From: an uncultured Fibrobacter sp.
GTDB taxonomy: Bacteria > Fibrobacterota > Fibrobacteria > Fibrobacterales > Fibrobacteraceae
Assembly: GCF_947305105.1 (NCBI RefSeq)
Contig: NZ_CAMZCS010000001.1
Span: 124,001 to 188,000 of the forward strand
DNA length: 64,000 nucleotides
Direction: 5' to 3'
The position numbers and the translations under genes were made by a program. Shown here piece after piece: positions 44,203-52,880 of the stretch. Numbering within the stretch: position 1 is the stretch's first letter; each line of letters starts with the position of its first letter. The notes below the pieces were generated by a model. It was not told the origin of the DNA. It did not search any database and saw only the letters and a list, made by a program, of their open reading frames with translations.

Positions 44203-46188
44203 GTGCGTTTGCTGAAAAATCCCTACCTTGTGATGGCGATTGTCGCCCTGCTGGTGCAGAGCGTGTTGCTGGCGTTTTTCTACAGCCTGCCGGATCCTCT
44301 TGGGTTGTCCATGTCCGAAATGTTCGAGGGCAAGACCCTTTGGCAGATTTTCATGGCATTCGGTGCGATTCTCGTGATGGCGGCTTTGTTCGGCTTTGCG
44401 CGTGCGCCTCGCGGGCTTGCTGTTTTCTATGCGCTCTATTTCTTTGTGGCGATTGTCGACTACGACGTATTCCGTTTTTCGCACCAACGTCTTTCTTTTT
44501 CTTTCTTGCGCACGTATTTCCATATTTCGAACATTACCGATGCCACTACGGTTTCGACGTTGGGTGGCGACTTGCTCGGGACGGTTCTCTGGGTGTCGAT
44601 GGCTGCGCTCTGCTTTGTAGGAGCGATTGCTTTTATTGTTGTCTATACGCTTCGGTTGCGTAAACTTCGCCGTTCGCACGCCCTCGACAATCGGAAACCG
44701 GTGTCCAGAAAAATTCCTTGGATCATGTTCGCGGTTGGCATGGCGTTGTCGCTGACACCGTTGGTGTTGTTCCTTACGGGGGCTCGCGGGTGGATAGAAA
44801 TTCCGCTGATTCACACGAAGGTGGAAATGCGTTTCACTTTGGGCAAGCATACGCTTACAGCTCCGATACTCCATATAGCGGCTGTGGAAACTTTTGAGTT
44901 CATCCACGATAATACTAAAATCACCGATGAACTGGTTGGCGATTTGGACGCCTTCTTGTCTAAGGATTTTGTTGCAGGTCGCAGTAATGCCTTGGAACTT
45001 CCCATGTACCGCAGTGCTCCGACGCATGAATACAAGGCGAAAAGGCCTTACAACATCGTGTTCATCATGGGCGAATCGTTCAAGGGGCGTGTTTTCAACA
45101 AGATGCTCGACGGTGATACGGCCATTGCCCCTAATATTTTGAAACTGGCAAAAGGCGGTTATTATCCCAAGGATTCTACAGGAGAAATTCTCGGTGGCGG
45201 ACTTTGGTTCAAGAACGCCTTTAGCGGAGGCTACCCGACAGTGCGCGGCACTATGGCGACCTATATGGGGTTCCCCTCGCATCCGAACCGCGATGTTCCC
45301 AGTTTTTATGCGGCAAACAAGTTCAAGGGCTGGCCGGAATTCCTGACAAATTATCAAAAAAAGTACATGACGGTATCGAACCCGATTTTTGACCACACGT
45401 TACCCTTTATCGAAAAGTTCTTTGGCAAGAACTGGTTTTTGCCTCAAGAGGTGACGCTTGCTGGCACTGTCGATAGCTTGGGCGTGAACAAGGCACTGGA
45501 ATTGCTGAATACACAGCCGACGGATAGTTCGTGGCTTCTTGTTTTCAATACGATTTCGTCCCACATTCCTTTCTACAACTATCCGGATAGTTTTGCGGAA
45601 AAGCCTGACGATGCCATGGTGCGGTACCGTAATGCGGTTCGCTACACCGACAAACAGCTGGGCCGCTTCTTTGAGGCTCTTTCTGCTCGCCCTGATTTTG
45701 ATAAAACGGTGGTGTTTGTCTTGGGAGACCACGATACTCCGGTAGATTCGGTGGATTACCTGGTCCCGCAGCCGCTGGGCCTTTCGGCTTCCCAGATTTT
45801 TGTCGGGATTTTCTCGGCCGATACGGCTCTCTTTAACGGGCTTACCGTTCGCGAAGATGTGGCCTCGCAGCTAGATCTGGGGCCGACGATTTTTGACCTG
45901 GCGCAGGTTCGCGAACCGAACCATTTCTGGGGATACGACTTGCTCACTCAGGAACGCCCCGCGGAACAGCCTTCGGTGTTCTTCTCCCAGAACTCCTACT
46001 ACCTGGGTTTCCGTGACCACGTGCTTGCGGGTGGCCTTGAAAACGAAGATGTTTACCGAGCCGCATCCGGTGGCGAAAGCCCTTATGCGCTTACGACTGA
46101 ATCGGCCGACCTTGAATGGAAAAAGAGGGCTGTGGGGGCTGCGAAAGCCGTACGCTCCGTACTCCGCAACGACATCATGATGCCGTAA
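44203..46188 (+). CDS. LTA-synthase-like membrane phosphoglycerol transferase (copy 1)
   Basis: The 661-residue protein has five N-terminal membrane helices (to about residue 205) and a periplasmic alkaline-phosphatase-superfamily (sulfatase) domain. Metal and nucleophile sites fit the LtaS/OpgB group: Glu in IMGESFKG (about 289), the nucleophile Thr in SGGYPTVRGTMATY (about 344), and GDHDTPVD (about 507). Members transfer phosphoglycerol or phosphoethanolamine from lipids to glycans. In a Gram-negative-type cell the target is probably a surface or periplasmic glycan. Start is GTG with GGAG upstream. It converges with the next gene, with only 6 bases between stops. Confidence 0.85.
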   Translation: MRLLKNPYLVMAIVALLVQSVLLAFFYSLPDPLGLSMSEMFEGKTLWQIFMAFGAILVMAALFGFARAPRGLAVFYALYFFVAIVDYDVFRFSHQRLSFSFLRTYFHISNITDATTVSTLGGDLLGTVLWVSMAALCFVGAIAFIVVYTLRLRKLRRSHALDNRKPVSRKIPWIMFAVGMALSLTPLVLFLTGARGWIEIPLIHTKVEMRFTLGKHTLTAPILHIAAVETFEFIHDNTKITDELVGDLDAFLSKDFVAGRSNALELPMYRSAPTHEYKAKRPYNIVFIMGESFKGRVFNKMLDGDTAIAPNILKLAKGGYYPKDSTGEILGGGLWFKNAFSGGYPTVRGTMATYMGFPSHPNRDVPSFYAANKFKGWPEFLTNYQKKYMTVSNPIFDHTLPFIEKFFGKNWFLPQEVTLAGTVDSLGVNKALELLNTQPTDSSWLLVFNTISSHIPFYNYPDSFAEKPDDAMVRYRNAVRYTDKQLGRFFEALSARPDFDKTVVFVLGDHDTPVDSVDYLVPQPLGLSASQIFVGIFSADTALFNGLTVREDVASQLDLGPTIFDLAQVREPNHFWGYDLLTQERPAEQPSVFFSQNSYYLGFRDHVLAGGLENEDVYRAASGGESPYALTTESADLEWKKRAVGAAKAVRSVLRNDIMMP

Positions 46189-46194
46189 CAGGAA

Positions 46195-47079
46195 CTATCC
46201 TTTTACGAACAATCGCCTAAAGAAGTTGATAATGCCGGCGGCTACCCTGTAACGGTATCCACGGCAATCCATAACCATTACGCCCTTGTACATGTTGAAT
46301 GTATGGAACGCCACTTTCATTGTAGGGTGTGGCGAAGTCTTTCTCCACAGTTCCTTAAATTGAAGCCCTTCCGGGGATTCTTCAATTTGCTGGAAGGATA
46401 TGCCATGACCATATTCTACATTGCTTTCTTGGGCTGGGCGATATTTCTTTCCCTTGTACTCGAACCAGTCGCCTGCGTTTCTTGCGATTTTCTCAGGAAA
46501 GTTATATTCCTTCACTTTGACATACTTTCCTGTTTCATCCATTTCGTAAACGCCCAAGATGGACCCGTTGGGATTGGGAATTTCCGTAGAATAAATCTGT
46601 TTTTTGCCAAATAATTCTGTATAGATGGCATCCGTAAGGAGCGCGTCGCTAATCGATTGCCCATTGACCAAGGCAGGTTTTTCCAGATCCAATTCGTATA
46701 GCTTTAATCCGCCACCCTTGAAATTTTCGGGATAAACCAGGATTTTGCCATCCCTACGGATAATCGCCGGAAAACTGAGATGCGAATCGAGCTCCAGAAT
46801 CGTATCCGCTTTGAGTAGCTTGTTGCTGGCCTTGTCGATGGTGAGCATCGCAAGGCGCCCTCGCTTATGAGGATAATAGTATTCTTCGACTAAGACATAG
46901 ATCTTGTCATCTGTAACATCGAGAATGAAGGGGTCTGCAAACCAGCGGTCTTTGCATTCGTGATTCAACCACTTGATTTTCAAGGGCTCGCCGTTAATGA
47001 CTCCGTCCAAGGTGTTCTCGACAAAGCCGATATTCCAAACACCTTGCATGATGCTACGGTATAGCTCTATGGGTTTCAC
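46195..47079 (-). CDS. GINT1-N-like five-bladed beta-propeller protein
   Basis: The 294-residue protein has KDRWFADPFILDVTDDKIYVLVEEYYYPHKRGRLAML, then SHLSFPAIIRRDGKILVYPEN and LKLYELDLE. This 'WfADPFi..y.l.Ee...G.i...SYPf...dG.iymiPE' pattern matches the N-terminal domain family of glucosamine inositolphosphorylceramide transferase 1, found in bacterial glycan loci, with a GH43-like propeller fold. It has no signal peptide, so a cytoplasmic role as transferase or accessory is more likely than hydrolysis outside. Start is GTG with AAGGA 8 bases upstream. The RND exporter gene ends 4 bases upstream of it. Confidence 0.7.
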   Translation of the reverse strand: MKPIELYRSIMQGVWNIGFVENTLDGVINGEPLKIKWLNHECKDRWFADPFILDVTDDKIYVLVEEYYYPHKRGRLAMLTIDKASNKLLKADTILELDSHLSFPAIIRRDGKILVYPENFKGGGLKLYELDLEKPALVNGQSISDALLTDAIYTELFGKKQIYSTEIPNPNGSILGVYEMDETGKYVKVKEYNFPEKIARNAGDWFEYKGKKYRPAQESNVEYGHGISFQQIEESPEGLQFKELWRKTSPHPTMKVAFHTFNMYKGVMVMDCRGYRYRVAAGIINFFRRLFVKG

Positions 47080-47083
47080 GCAA

Positions 47084-49669
47084 CTATTCCTTTTTTAGGA
47101 TCTTGCCGCACAGGAACATAGAGAAGACAACGCTTGCTAAAAGGAACATGAATATACTCATACAAGCAAGGTCGCCAATACCCTTCAATCCTTTATGTGT
47201 CGTAAAGAGGAATCCCACGAAACCCGCAATAGTCGTCAAGGAACTGGCCATCACGTTTCGTGCTGTTGTATCCATCAACCTGCGAAGCGTCATGGTCTTA
47301 TCGGAATTCCAGGCCGTCACGAGGTGAATCGTGGCGTCAATGCCGATACCCAATGCCATCGGAATCACAATCACGTTGTAAATACTTATCTTGCCGTAGT
47401 CAAATGTCCCGTTGAGGAAGCCTAGCAATCCTAAAGTAAGGAGTACTCCCATGCCAAAGGGAATGCAACCCACAAGGAAAATTTTGGGTTTTCGGAACGA
47501 TATGAGGAGCGTTCCGAAAATAACGAGGATGATTACGATTGCCAAGTTGAAACTGTCTTCTTTCACGGAAGAAATCACATCGGAAAGAATGAACTGCGAG
47601 GAGAATGTACGGAGCTTTTCGCCGTCAAAATTCCAGTGCCCGTAGCGTTCCTGGAAACGGTGTAATGCTTTTGCGTCCCAACTGGGGAAATCGCCATAGA
47701 TAAAGCCGATCTTGCCGTAGGAACCGTCCTTTTCGCGGACAATATCCAGAATCCAACTGGGAAGATCCTCGGGAGCGAAGGTCTTCTCGACCATTGCCAG
47801 TTTCCTTAAATTGGCGATGTTGACGGAATCTTCCCCTTCGGCGCGGTCAAATATGCGAGCCTCTACCAAATCGCGAATTTCCTCGATGATTTCGAGACGT
47901 GCTTCCTGTGAATCCTTAGGTGGAATGAAACTCTTGAGCGTTATAAAACTGCCCAGCATGGAATCCTTTTCTACGTTGAGACGGTACATCAGCGTATCGT
48001 AGAGGCGGTCAAGCTGCGACGTCTTCGAGCCCATGACCGCTGCCGGCGTGGAGGTCTTGGCCTTGTAACTTGCTCGGGTCACTTTTGTGGAAATCTTGTT
48101 GTGCTGGACCGTCTTTACCGTGGAAGCGCGACGAAGGTTTTTAAGGTCGTGTTCAAAATCCACCTGCGGGGCAAAGTAGAGGGATATTGCTCCCAGAACA
48201 AATCCGACGATGGCGGCTGTTTTGAAGAACTTAAGGATTTTGGCTTCTGTCCAGGCTTTCGGGAAGAAACTGTTGTCCGGAGCCTTGGGAATGCCACCCA
48301 TGCACTTGATGAATACCGGGAGAACCAAAATGGATGTGAGCATGCTGAAGAAAACACCTGCAGATGCAACGACACCAAATTCATAGAAACCCTTGAAGTG
48401 CGCCGCAAGCAAGGTGAGGAACGCGGCGATGGTGGTAAAGCTTGCCAAGATAAACGGTTTTAGCATGCGCTTTTGGGCTTCTTCGAGAACTTCTTCCAAG
48501 GATGCTTTTTCGCGCAGTAACTTTTGCGCGGTTCCCAGCATGTGGATGGAGTAGTCAATACCTATCCCCAGGATGATGGATGCGACAAAAACCGTAAACG
48601 GATTCAGTTTTCCGTAGAAGAGGGCGGTAAAGGCGAATGTCGGAATGCAGGCGTATAGCACGGAGCCGGTTACAAGAATCGGTCCCTTGATTCCTCTAAA
48701 GAAATACGAGGTAAGAAGTATGATCAGAACCAAACTGATGCCAAAGGAGAAAATACTGTCGTTGGCAACTTCGTCAACTTCCTTGAGGCCTTCGTATGTT
48801 CCATCCACAGTAAAGCGGGTGGGAACGGCGAAGGTCTTTCCGTTGAAATGCTGAAGGAGGGTGTCCGTACGCGCAAGAATGTGGGTGACGAATTCGTAAT
48901 CCGTAGACGGCTTGATGAGTTTAGCGTTCACGACACCGTTAAACAATATCTTTCCCGTACTGTCGGGATGCGGGCAACCGATGAGGCGTGATTTCAGGTG
49001 GTCCGGTACAGGATCTTTCGGATGCCATTCATCTTTTTGGTCCTGGGCGGAACCAAGCTTGGCCTTTTTAATGAATGAAGCGAACGCGCCAATGGCTTCG
49101 TCCGGAAGGCCGAGCTCCTGCGGCAAATTTTCATCAAACCAAATGCGTTCTTTTTTTTCAGTAGTTTCGGCAGGGGCTTCGCCTAACAAGTCCACGACAA
49201 GAGGACCATTCTTCCTGCCGATTTCCAACTGAAGGTCTTCCAAATTGTTGCGGATGCGTTCCAAATGGAATATGGGCAGATAAAGAAGGGCGTTGTCCTT
49301 GAAAAATTGGTTGTCTTCGTCTTTTTGCGTTGACACGAAATCGCCTTGCCAACGGCTATGGATGTACTGCTCTATGGAATCCTGCATCGCGGCCACAATT
49401 TCGGCATCTTCGCTCTGAATGGCAATCGTGAAGCGGTCCGTGCTGCCAAAGCGCTGGTATGATTCTTGCAGAGCAAGGACGCTGGGGGTGTCATCGGGAA
49501 GCAAATGAGAAAGATCTGCATCCAGTCGAAGACCGGGTTTAACGAAAATGGGGAATGCGCATAGTACGGCAAGCAGGAAATAGAAAGCCAATGCCTTGAA
49601 TTGATGCTTACAAATCAGCGGAATGTACCACGCTGAAAATTTTTCTTGCAAGGATTTCTTTGTAGTCAT
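47084..49669 (-). CDS. RND/MMPL-family exporter
   Basis: The 861-residue inner-membrane protein has 12 predicted helices in two halves, each with a large periplasmic domain after the first helix. Typical segments are ILGIGIDYSIHMLGTAQKLL and ALGIGIDATIHLVTAWNSD, the two matched GxGxDxxxH motifs of MMPL/HpnN-type lipid exporters. Such proteins move lipids or lipid-linked products using the proton gradient, so it may export a product of the neighbouring glycan genes or an outer-membrane lipid. The start at MTTKKS has TATATT ending 6 bases upstream and no Shine-Dalgarno; an extension of 9 codons is unlikely. It is divergent from the GT4 gene at 49726. Confidence 0.88.
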   Translation of the reverse strand: MTTKKSLQEKFSAWYIPLICKHQFKALAFYFLLAVLCAFPIFVKPGLRLDADLSHLLPDDTPSVLALQESYQRFGSTDRFTIAIQSEDAEIVAAMQDSIEQYIHSRWQGDFVSTQKDEDNQFFKDNALLYLPIFHLERIRNNLEDLQLEIGRKNGPLVVDLLGEAPAETTEKKERIWFDENLPQELGLPDEAIGAFASFIKKAKLGSAQDQKDEWHPKDPVPDHLKSRLIGCPHPDSTGKILFNGVVNAKLIKPSTDYEFVTHILARTDTLLQHFNGKTFAVPTRFTVDGTYEGLKEVDEVANDSIFSFGISLVLIILLTSYFFRGIKGPILVTGSVLYACIPTFAFTALFYGKLNPFTVFVASIILGIGIDYSIHMLGTAQKLLREKASLEEVLEEAQKRMLKPFILASFTTIAAFLTLLAAHFKGFYEFGVVASAGVFFSMLTSILVLPVFIKCMGGIPKAPDNSFFPKAWTEAKILKFFKTAAIVGFVLGAISLYFAPQVDFEHDLKNLRRASTVKTVQHNKISTKVTRASYKAKTSTPAAVMGSKTSQLDRLYDTLMYRLNVEKDSMLGSFITLKSFIPPKDSQEARLEIIEEIRDLVEARIFDRAEGEDSVNIANLRKLAMVEKTFAPEDLPSWILDIVREKDGSYGKIGFIYGDFPSWDAKALHRFQERYGHWNFDGEKLRTFSSQFILSDVISSVKEDSFNLAIVIILVIFGTLLISFRKPKIFLVGCIPFGMGVLLTLGLLGFLNGTFDYGKISIYNVIVIPMALGIGIDATIHLVTAWNSDKTMTLRRLMDTTARNVMASSLTTIAGFVGFLFTTHKGLKGIGDLACMSIFMFLLASVVFSMFLCGKILKKE

Positions 49670-49673
49670 AGGC

Positions 49674-49681
49674 AAAATATA
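49674..49681 (-). promoter_or_regulatory. Candidate -10/-7 element of the RND exporter gene
   Basis: TATATTTT on the minus strand, with TATATT ending 6 bases before the ATG. The divergent promoter for the GT4 gene begins 9 bases away. Confidence 0.4.
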
Positions 49682-49689
49682 TAAAAAAG

Positions 49690-49720
49690 TTTGCATGGAC
49701 TTCCGTTTTTACTAGATTTA
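49690..49720 (+). promoter_or_regulatory. Promoter of the GT4 gene at 49726
   Basis: TTTG, 19 bases, then TAGATTTA (one mismatch to TAnnTTTG). The ATG starts 5 bases after the element, so the mRNA is predicted to be leaderless. Confidence 0.55.
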
Positions 49721-49725
49721 CATTT

Positions 49726-50814
49726 ATGAAAATCATGATTGTCCTTAACCGAATCGCCCGTGGTGGCGGGGAAAATGTGGCTGTTCAACTTGCCAATCAA
49801 TTTTCCCGAATGGGACACGAGATTTTTTTCGTAAGCAACAAAGATCGAAACAACATCTCTGATTTTTATCCCATTGAGGAAAAGGTTCATATCTTCCCCT
49901 GTTTTCGTCATTTTTTCCCTTTTAAAATTTTTAGCCTTCGGCGTGCCATAAAAAAAGAGAATCCTGACATCATCATCGGGATTATGCCGGATTCTACTTT
50001 TTATACCTACTTGGCTGCTTTAGGTCTCCACAAGATAATCATTTCGTCGGACCACAGTTCGTTTGAAAAAAATCCTTATTCTCAAAGGCATCTATTCCCT
50101 TACCTCCTCAAATTCTACTTCAATGCCGTTTACGACTGCGTTACCGTTTTGACAAAAACAGACTATAATCTTGTCGTAAAGAAGTTCCGGAAAACAGTGG
50201 TGATGCCAAACCCTCTTTCTATGCCGCCAGCAAAAAGCATTTGCCCGAATAAGAAAAAGCGGATTCTTGCTGCCGGGCGACTGAATATTTGGCAATGCAA
50301 AGGGTTCGATATACTCATCAGGGCTTGGGCTCGAATCCATGAAAAATATCCTGACTGGGTCGTAGAAATTGCTGGTGAAGGTGAAACTGGACGTGAGTAT
50401 TTGGAAGGCCTTATTGCCGAAAACCATTTGGAAAATCAAGTTGTTCTTTCGGGATTCCACTTGAATATCAAAGATTTCTTCAGTGACTCCGAAATATTTG
50501 TTCTCAGTAGTCGTTATGAAGGATTCGGTATGGTTCTCATCGAAGCCATGTCGCAAGGTGCGGCCTGCATCGCTTGTGATTATAAGGGCCGCCAGAGGGA
50601 AATCATCCAGGACGATTCTCAAGGTTTATGCGTAGAATGTGAAAACGAGGAAGCCTTGGCAAATGCCCTTTCGAGAATGATTGACGACGAAAATTACCGT
50701 AAGCAAGTCCAAGAAAATGGATGGAAGCGTTCCCAGGACTTCACTCCAGATAAGATTGGAGAGAACTGGATGCGCCTCCTTGAAGAATTGCTGGAGCGCC
50801 GGTCACGCACTTAA
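49726..50814 (+). CDS. GT4-family glycosyltransferase
   Basis: The 362-residue protein shows a full GT4 pattern: the Gly-rich loop MIVLNRIARGGGENVAVQLANQF at the N-terminus, ILAAGRLNIWQCKGFDILIRAWARI opening domain 2, VVLSGFHLNIKDFFSDSEIFVLSSRYEGFGMVLIEAM with the EX7E-type motif (Glu in RYEGFG and IEAM), and DYKGRQREII. It is closest in look to N-acetylgalactosaminyl- or galactosyl-transferases of the PglH/PglJ kind, but the donor is uncertain. It stands alone on the plus strand between two minus-strand units and ends 3 bases from the stop of the second LTA-synthase-like gene. Confidence 0.88.
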   Translation: MKIMIVLNRIARGGGENVAVQLANQFSRMGHEIFFVSNKDRNNISDFYPIEEKVHIFPCFRHFFPFKIFSLRRAIKKENPDIIIGIMPDSTFYTYLAALGLHKIIISSDHSSFEKNPYSQRHLFPYLLKFYFNAVYDCVTVLTKTDYNLVVKKFRKTVVMPNPLSMPPAKSICPNKKKRILAAGRLNIWQCKGFDILIRAWARIHEKYPDWVVEIAGEGETGREYLEGLIAENHLENQVVLSGFHLNIKDFFSDSEIFVLSSRYEGFGMVLIEAMSQGAACIACDYKGRQREIIQDDSQGLCVECENEEALANALSRMIDDENYRKQVQENGWKRSQDFTPDKIGENWMRLLEELLERRSRT

Positions 50815-50817
50815 GAT

Positions 50818-52878
50818 TTAAAGCCCGTGTTCGAGCGAGTAGTCCGAAATTTTGAGCAAAGTGTCGAGGGTCGCAGACAAGCGACCTTCTTCGTTTTGTA
50901 ATTTCCCGGTGAGCTCGTTTTCTTGGCGCAGGTCGCTGTCGGCAAAGATATGCGTTTCGTCTTGAGAGGGGTACTTCGCGATAAAGCGGTAACCGTCAAG
51001 GCCGATGGCTGCATAGCCCGAGTATGCCCCGAGGGAAAGCCCTGCCAGTTCGTGCGGCTCCGGAACGCTTGCGGAATCAGTCGAGTCTGTCGGTGTACTT
51101 GCCAAACCGCCCCTTAACAAGTTGTGCCCCATGAAGATATTGGGCACCGCGAAACCGGCAAGTTCAAGCACGGTGGGCGCAATGTCGATCTGCGATGCGG
51201 GCGTGGTGTCGCGAACGGCGTCAAGGCCTTTGCCGTGGATAAAGAAGGGTATCCAGGTGATGTTCGAGAATCCGCCGCCGCTTATGGTGGAAACGCCGTT
51301 TTCGCCTAGGGGGAATCCGTGGTCGGCCATGATAATCACGTAGGTGTTCTTGTACCATTCCTCGTTTTCGATGGAGTGGATAAAGCGGGCGATTTGCCTG
51401 TCGGCGTAACCCATAGTCACGTTGATGCGTTCCTGCAAAGGCAGATTCTTTTGCTCATCGGTCATGCCGGCCGCGAAGTTGAACGGGTAATGGTTGGAGC
51501 GTGTCATGAGGGTCGCGAGGAAGGGCTTGCCTTCTTTTGCGAGGGTGTCGCGCACGTATTCGATGGCGTTGTCTATGAAGGTGGAGTCGTCTTCCCGGTT
51601 GCGGTTGTAATGCTGTGCCGTGTACCACTTTGCCATCCACACGCCTAGATTATCCCAGGCGGGGTCTGCGGCCGACATATAATGTGTGCTGTAGCCGTTT
51701 TCGGTGAGGGTCGAGACAAAACTTGGGATGGTGACGTGCGCGAGGTCGGTGGCCTGTGCAAGGCGGGAATGGTGGGGGATGCCAAGATGTGTCGAAAGGA
51801 CGCCGCCCGTGGTGGGGACCCCGCTTGTGTGCATGCGCATCCAAACATGGGAATGTGCGGCGAGCGAATCCATGAAGGGCGTTGGGGTGGGCTGGATTTG
51901 TGGGTTCATGTAACCCGTATTTCGGCCACGTTGTGATTCCATGAGCACCAGGACGAAGTTCGGTTTCATCTCGCGCTGGGCCTTGAGCTTTTCGCTGTTC
52001 AGGAGTCCTGCGTTGGGAATGCGGTAGAGCGGGAGCCCATTGCCTTCCTTCGCGTCGGAGAATGTCCAATCGGAATCGCTCTCAATTTTTTGCCACAGGT
52101 TCTGGTAAGCGCTGCGGTACACTCCCAAGTCGGTTTCTGCTAGGCCTTCGACCTTCTTTGCAACAAACAGGTCGTTGTAAACCAGCGATACCACTGGACG
52201 GAGCTTTGTCATGCGGGAGTTGCCGGTCCAGATAACGTAAATGAACAGGTACGAGGCGATGTAGAAAATGATCATCGCAATGACGGATTTTTTTACATAG
52301 AAGCCTTCGCATGGACGGTACCCCTTGCAAAGCAACCTGTAAATTCCGTAAGTCGCCGGGAGCATCAGTGCGAGCACGACGAATTGCAAATAGGGTACGG
52401 AAAGGTCGTTTGCCACGTAATCGTAGAACATGGCGATGGAGGAGGTATCCTTGTATGTGTCGACGAGGCCAAAACTCAGGTGCCCACCTAGAAAGCGCTG
52501 CACTTCGTTATCGAGGAGCGTGAAGGGGAGAATGACCGCATGGAAAGTGGCATAAAGGATAGTCGTGACTTTTGCCACGATTGCGGCGCGGGCCGCCTTG
52601 TTCGATTGCCCGCCGATGATTTTTGCGAGGAGTGCGCCTACGACCACAAAGACGACAAGTGCATTGCAAATCCACAGGAAATCGAGGCAGACCGCATGGA
52701 AAATGAACCAGTCTGGCTTAGATACAAACGGGAATCCGTAGGGGTTGTTGCGGAACAGGAGCATCACGCGGAGCAGAATGTGCATGGCCCATGCTGCAAG
52801 AGAAATCAGCACGAGGTTTTGGAAGGGCGCTAAACTGGCTACCGTTTTTTTCAACAAATTTAAAATAGACGGTTTCAT
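50818..52878 (-). CDS. LTA-synthase-like membrane phosphoglycerol transferase (copy 2)
   Basis: The 686-residue protein has about five N-terminal membrane helices (to about 245) and a periplasmic sulfatase-type domain. Expected active-site parts are VLVLMESQRGRN (Glu, about 310), SGVPTTGGVLSTHLG (nucleophile Thr, about 348) and IIMADHGFPLGENG (metal Asp-His, about 515). It shares architecture with copy 1 but is not a close paralog. The ATG at 52878 has AGGA 7 bases upstream and follows the stop of the GT4 gene by 2 bases. Likely role: adding a phosphoglycerol-type group to a lipid-anchored glycan made by the adjacent GT4. Confidence 0.85.
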   Translation of the reverse strand: MKPSILNLLKKTVASLAPFQNLVLISLAAWAMHILLRVMLLFRNNPYGFPFVSKPDWFIFHAVCLDFLWICNALVVFVVVGALLAKIIGGQSNKAARAAIVAKVTTILYATFHAVILPFTLLDNEVQRFLGGHLSFGLVDTYKDTSSIAMFYDYVANDLSVPYLQFVVLALMLPATYGIYRLLCKGYRPCEGFYVKKSVIAMIIFYIASYLFIYVIWTGNSRMTKLRPVVSLVYNDLFVAKKVEGLAETDLGVYRSAYQNLWQKIESDSDWTFSDAKEGNGLPLYRIPNAGLLNSEKLKAQREMKPNFVLVLMESQRGRNTGYMNPQIQPTPTPFMDSLAAHSHVWMRMHTSGVPTTGGVLSTHLGIPHHSRLAQATDLAHVTIPSFVSTLTENGYSTHYMSAADPAWDNLGVWMAKWYTAQHYNRNREDDSTFIDNAIEYVRDTLAKEGKPFLATLMTRSNHYPFNFAAGMTDEQKNLPLQERINVTMGYADRQIARFIHSIENEEWYKNTYVIIMADHGFPLGENGVSTISGGGFSNITWIPFFIHGKGLDAVRDTTPASQIDIAPTVLELAGFAVPNIFMGHNLLRGGLASTPTDSTDSASVPEPHELAGLSLGAYSGYAAIGLDGYRFIAKYPSQDETHIFADSDLRQENELTGKLQNEEGRLSATLDTLLKISDYSLEHGL

Positions 52879-52880
52879 TC

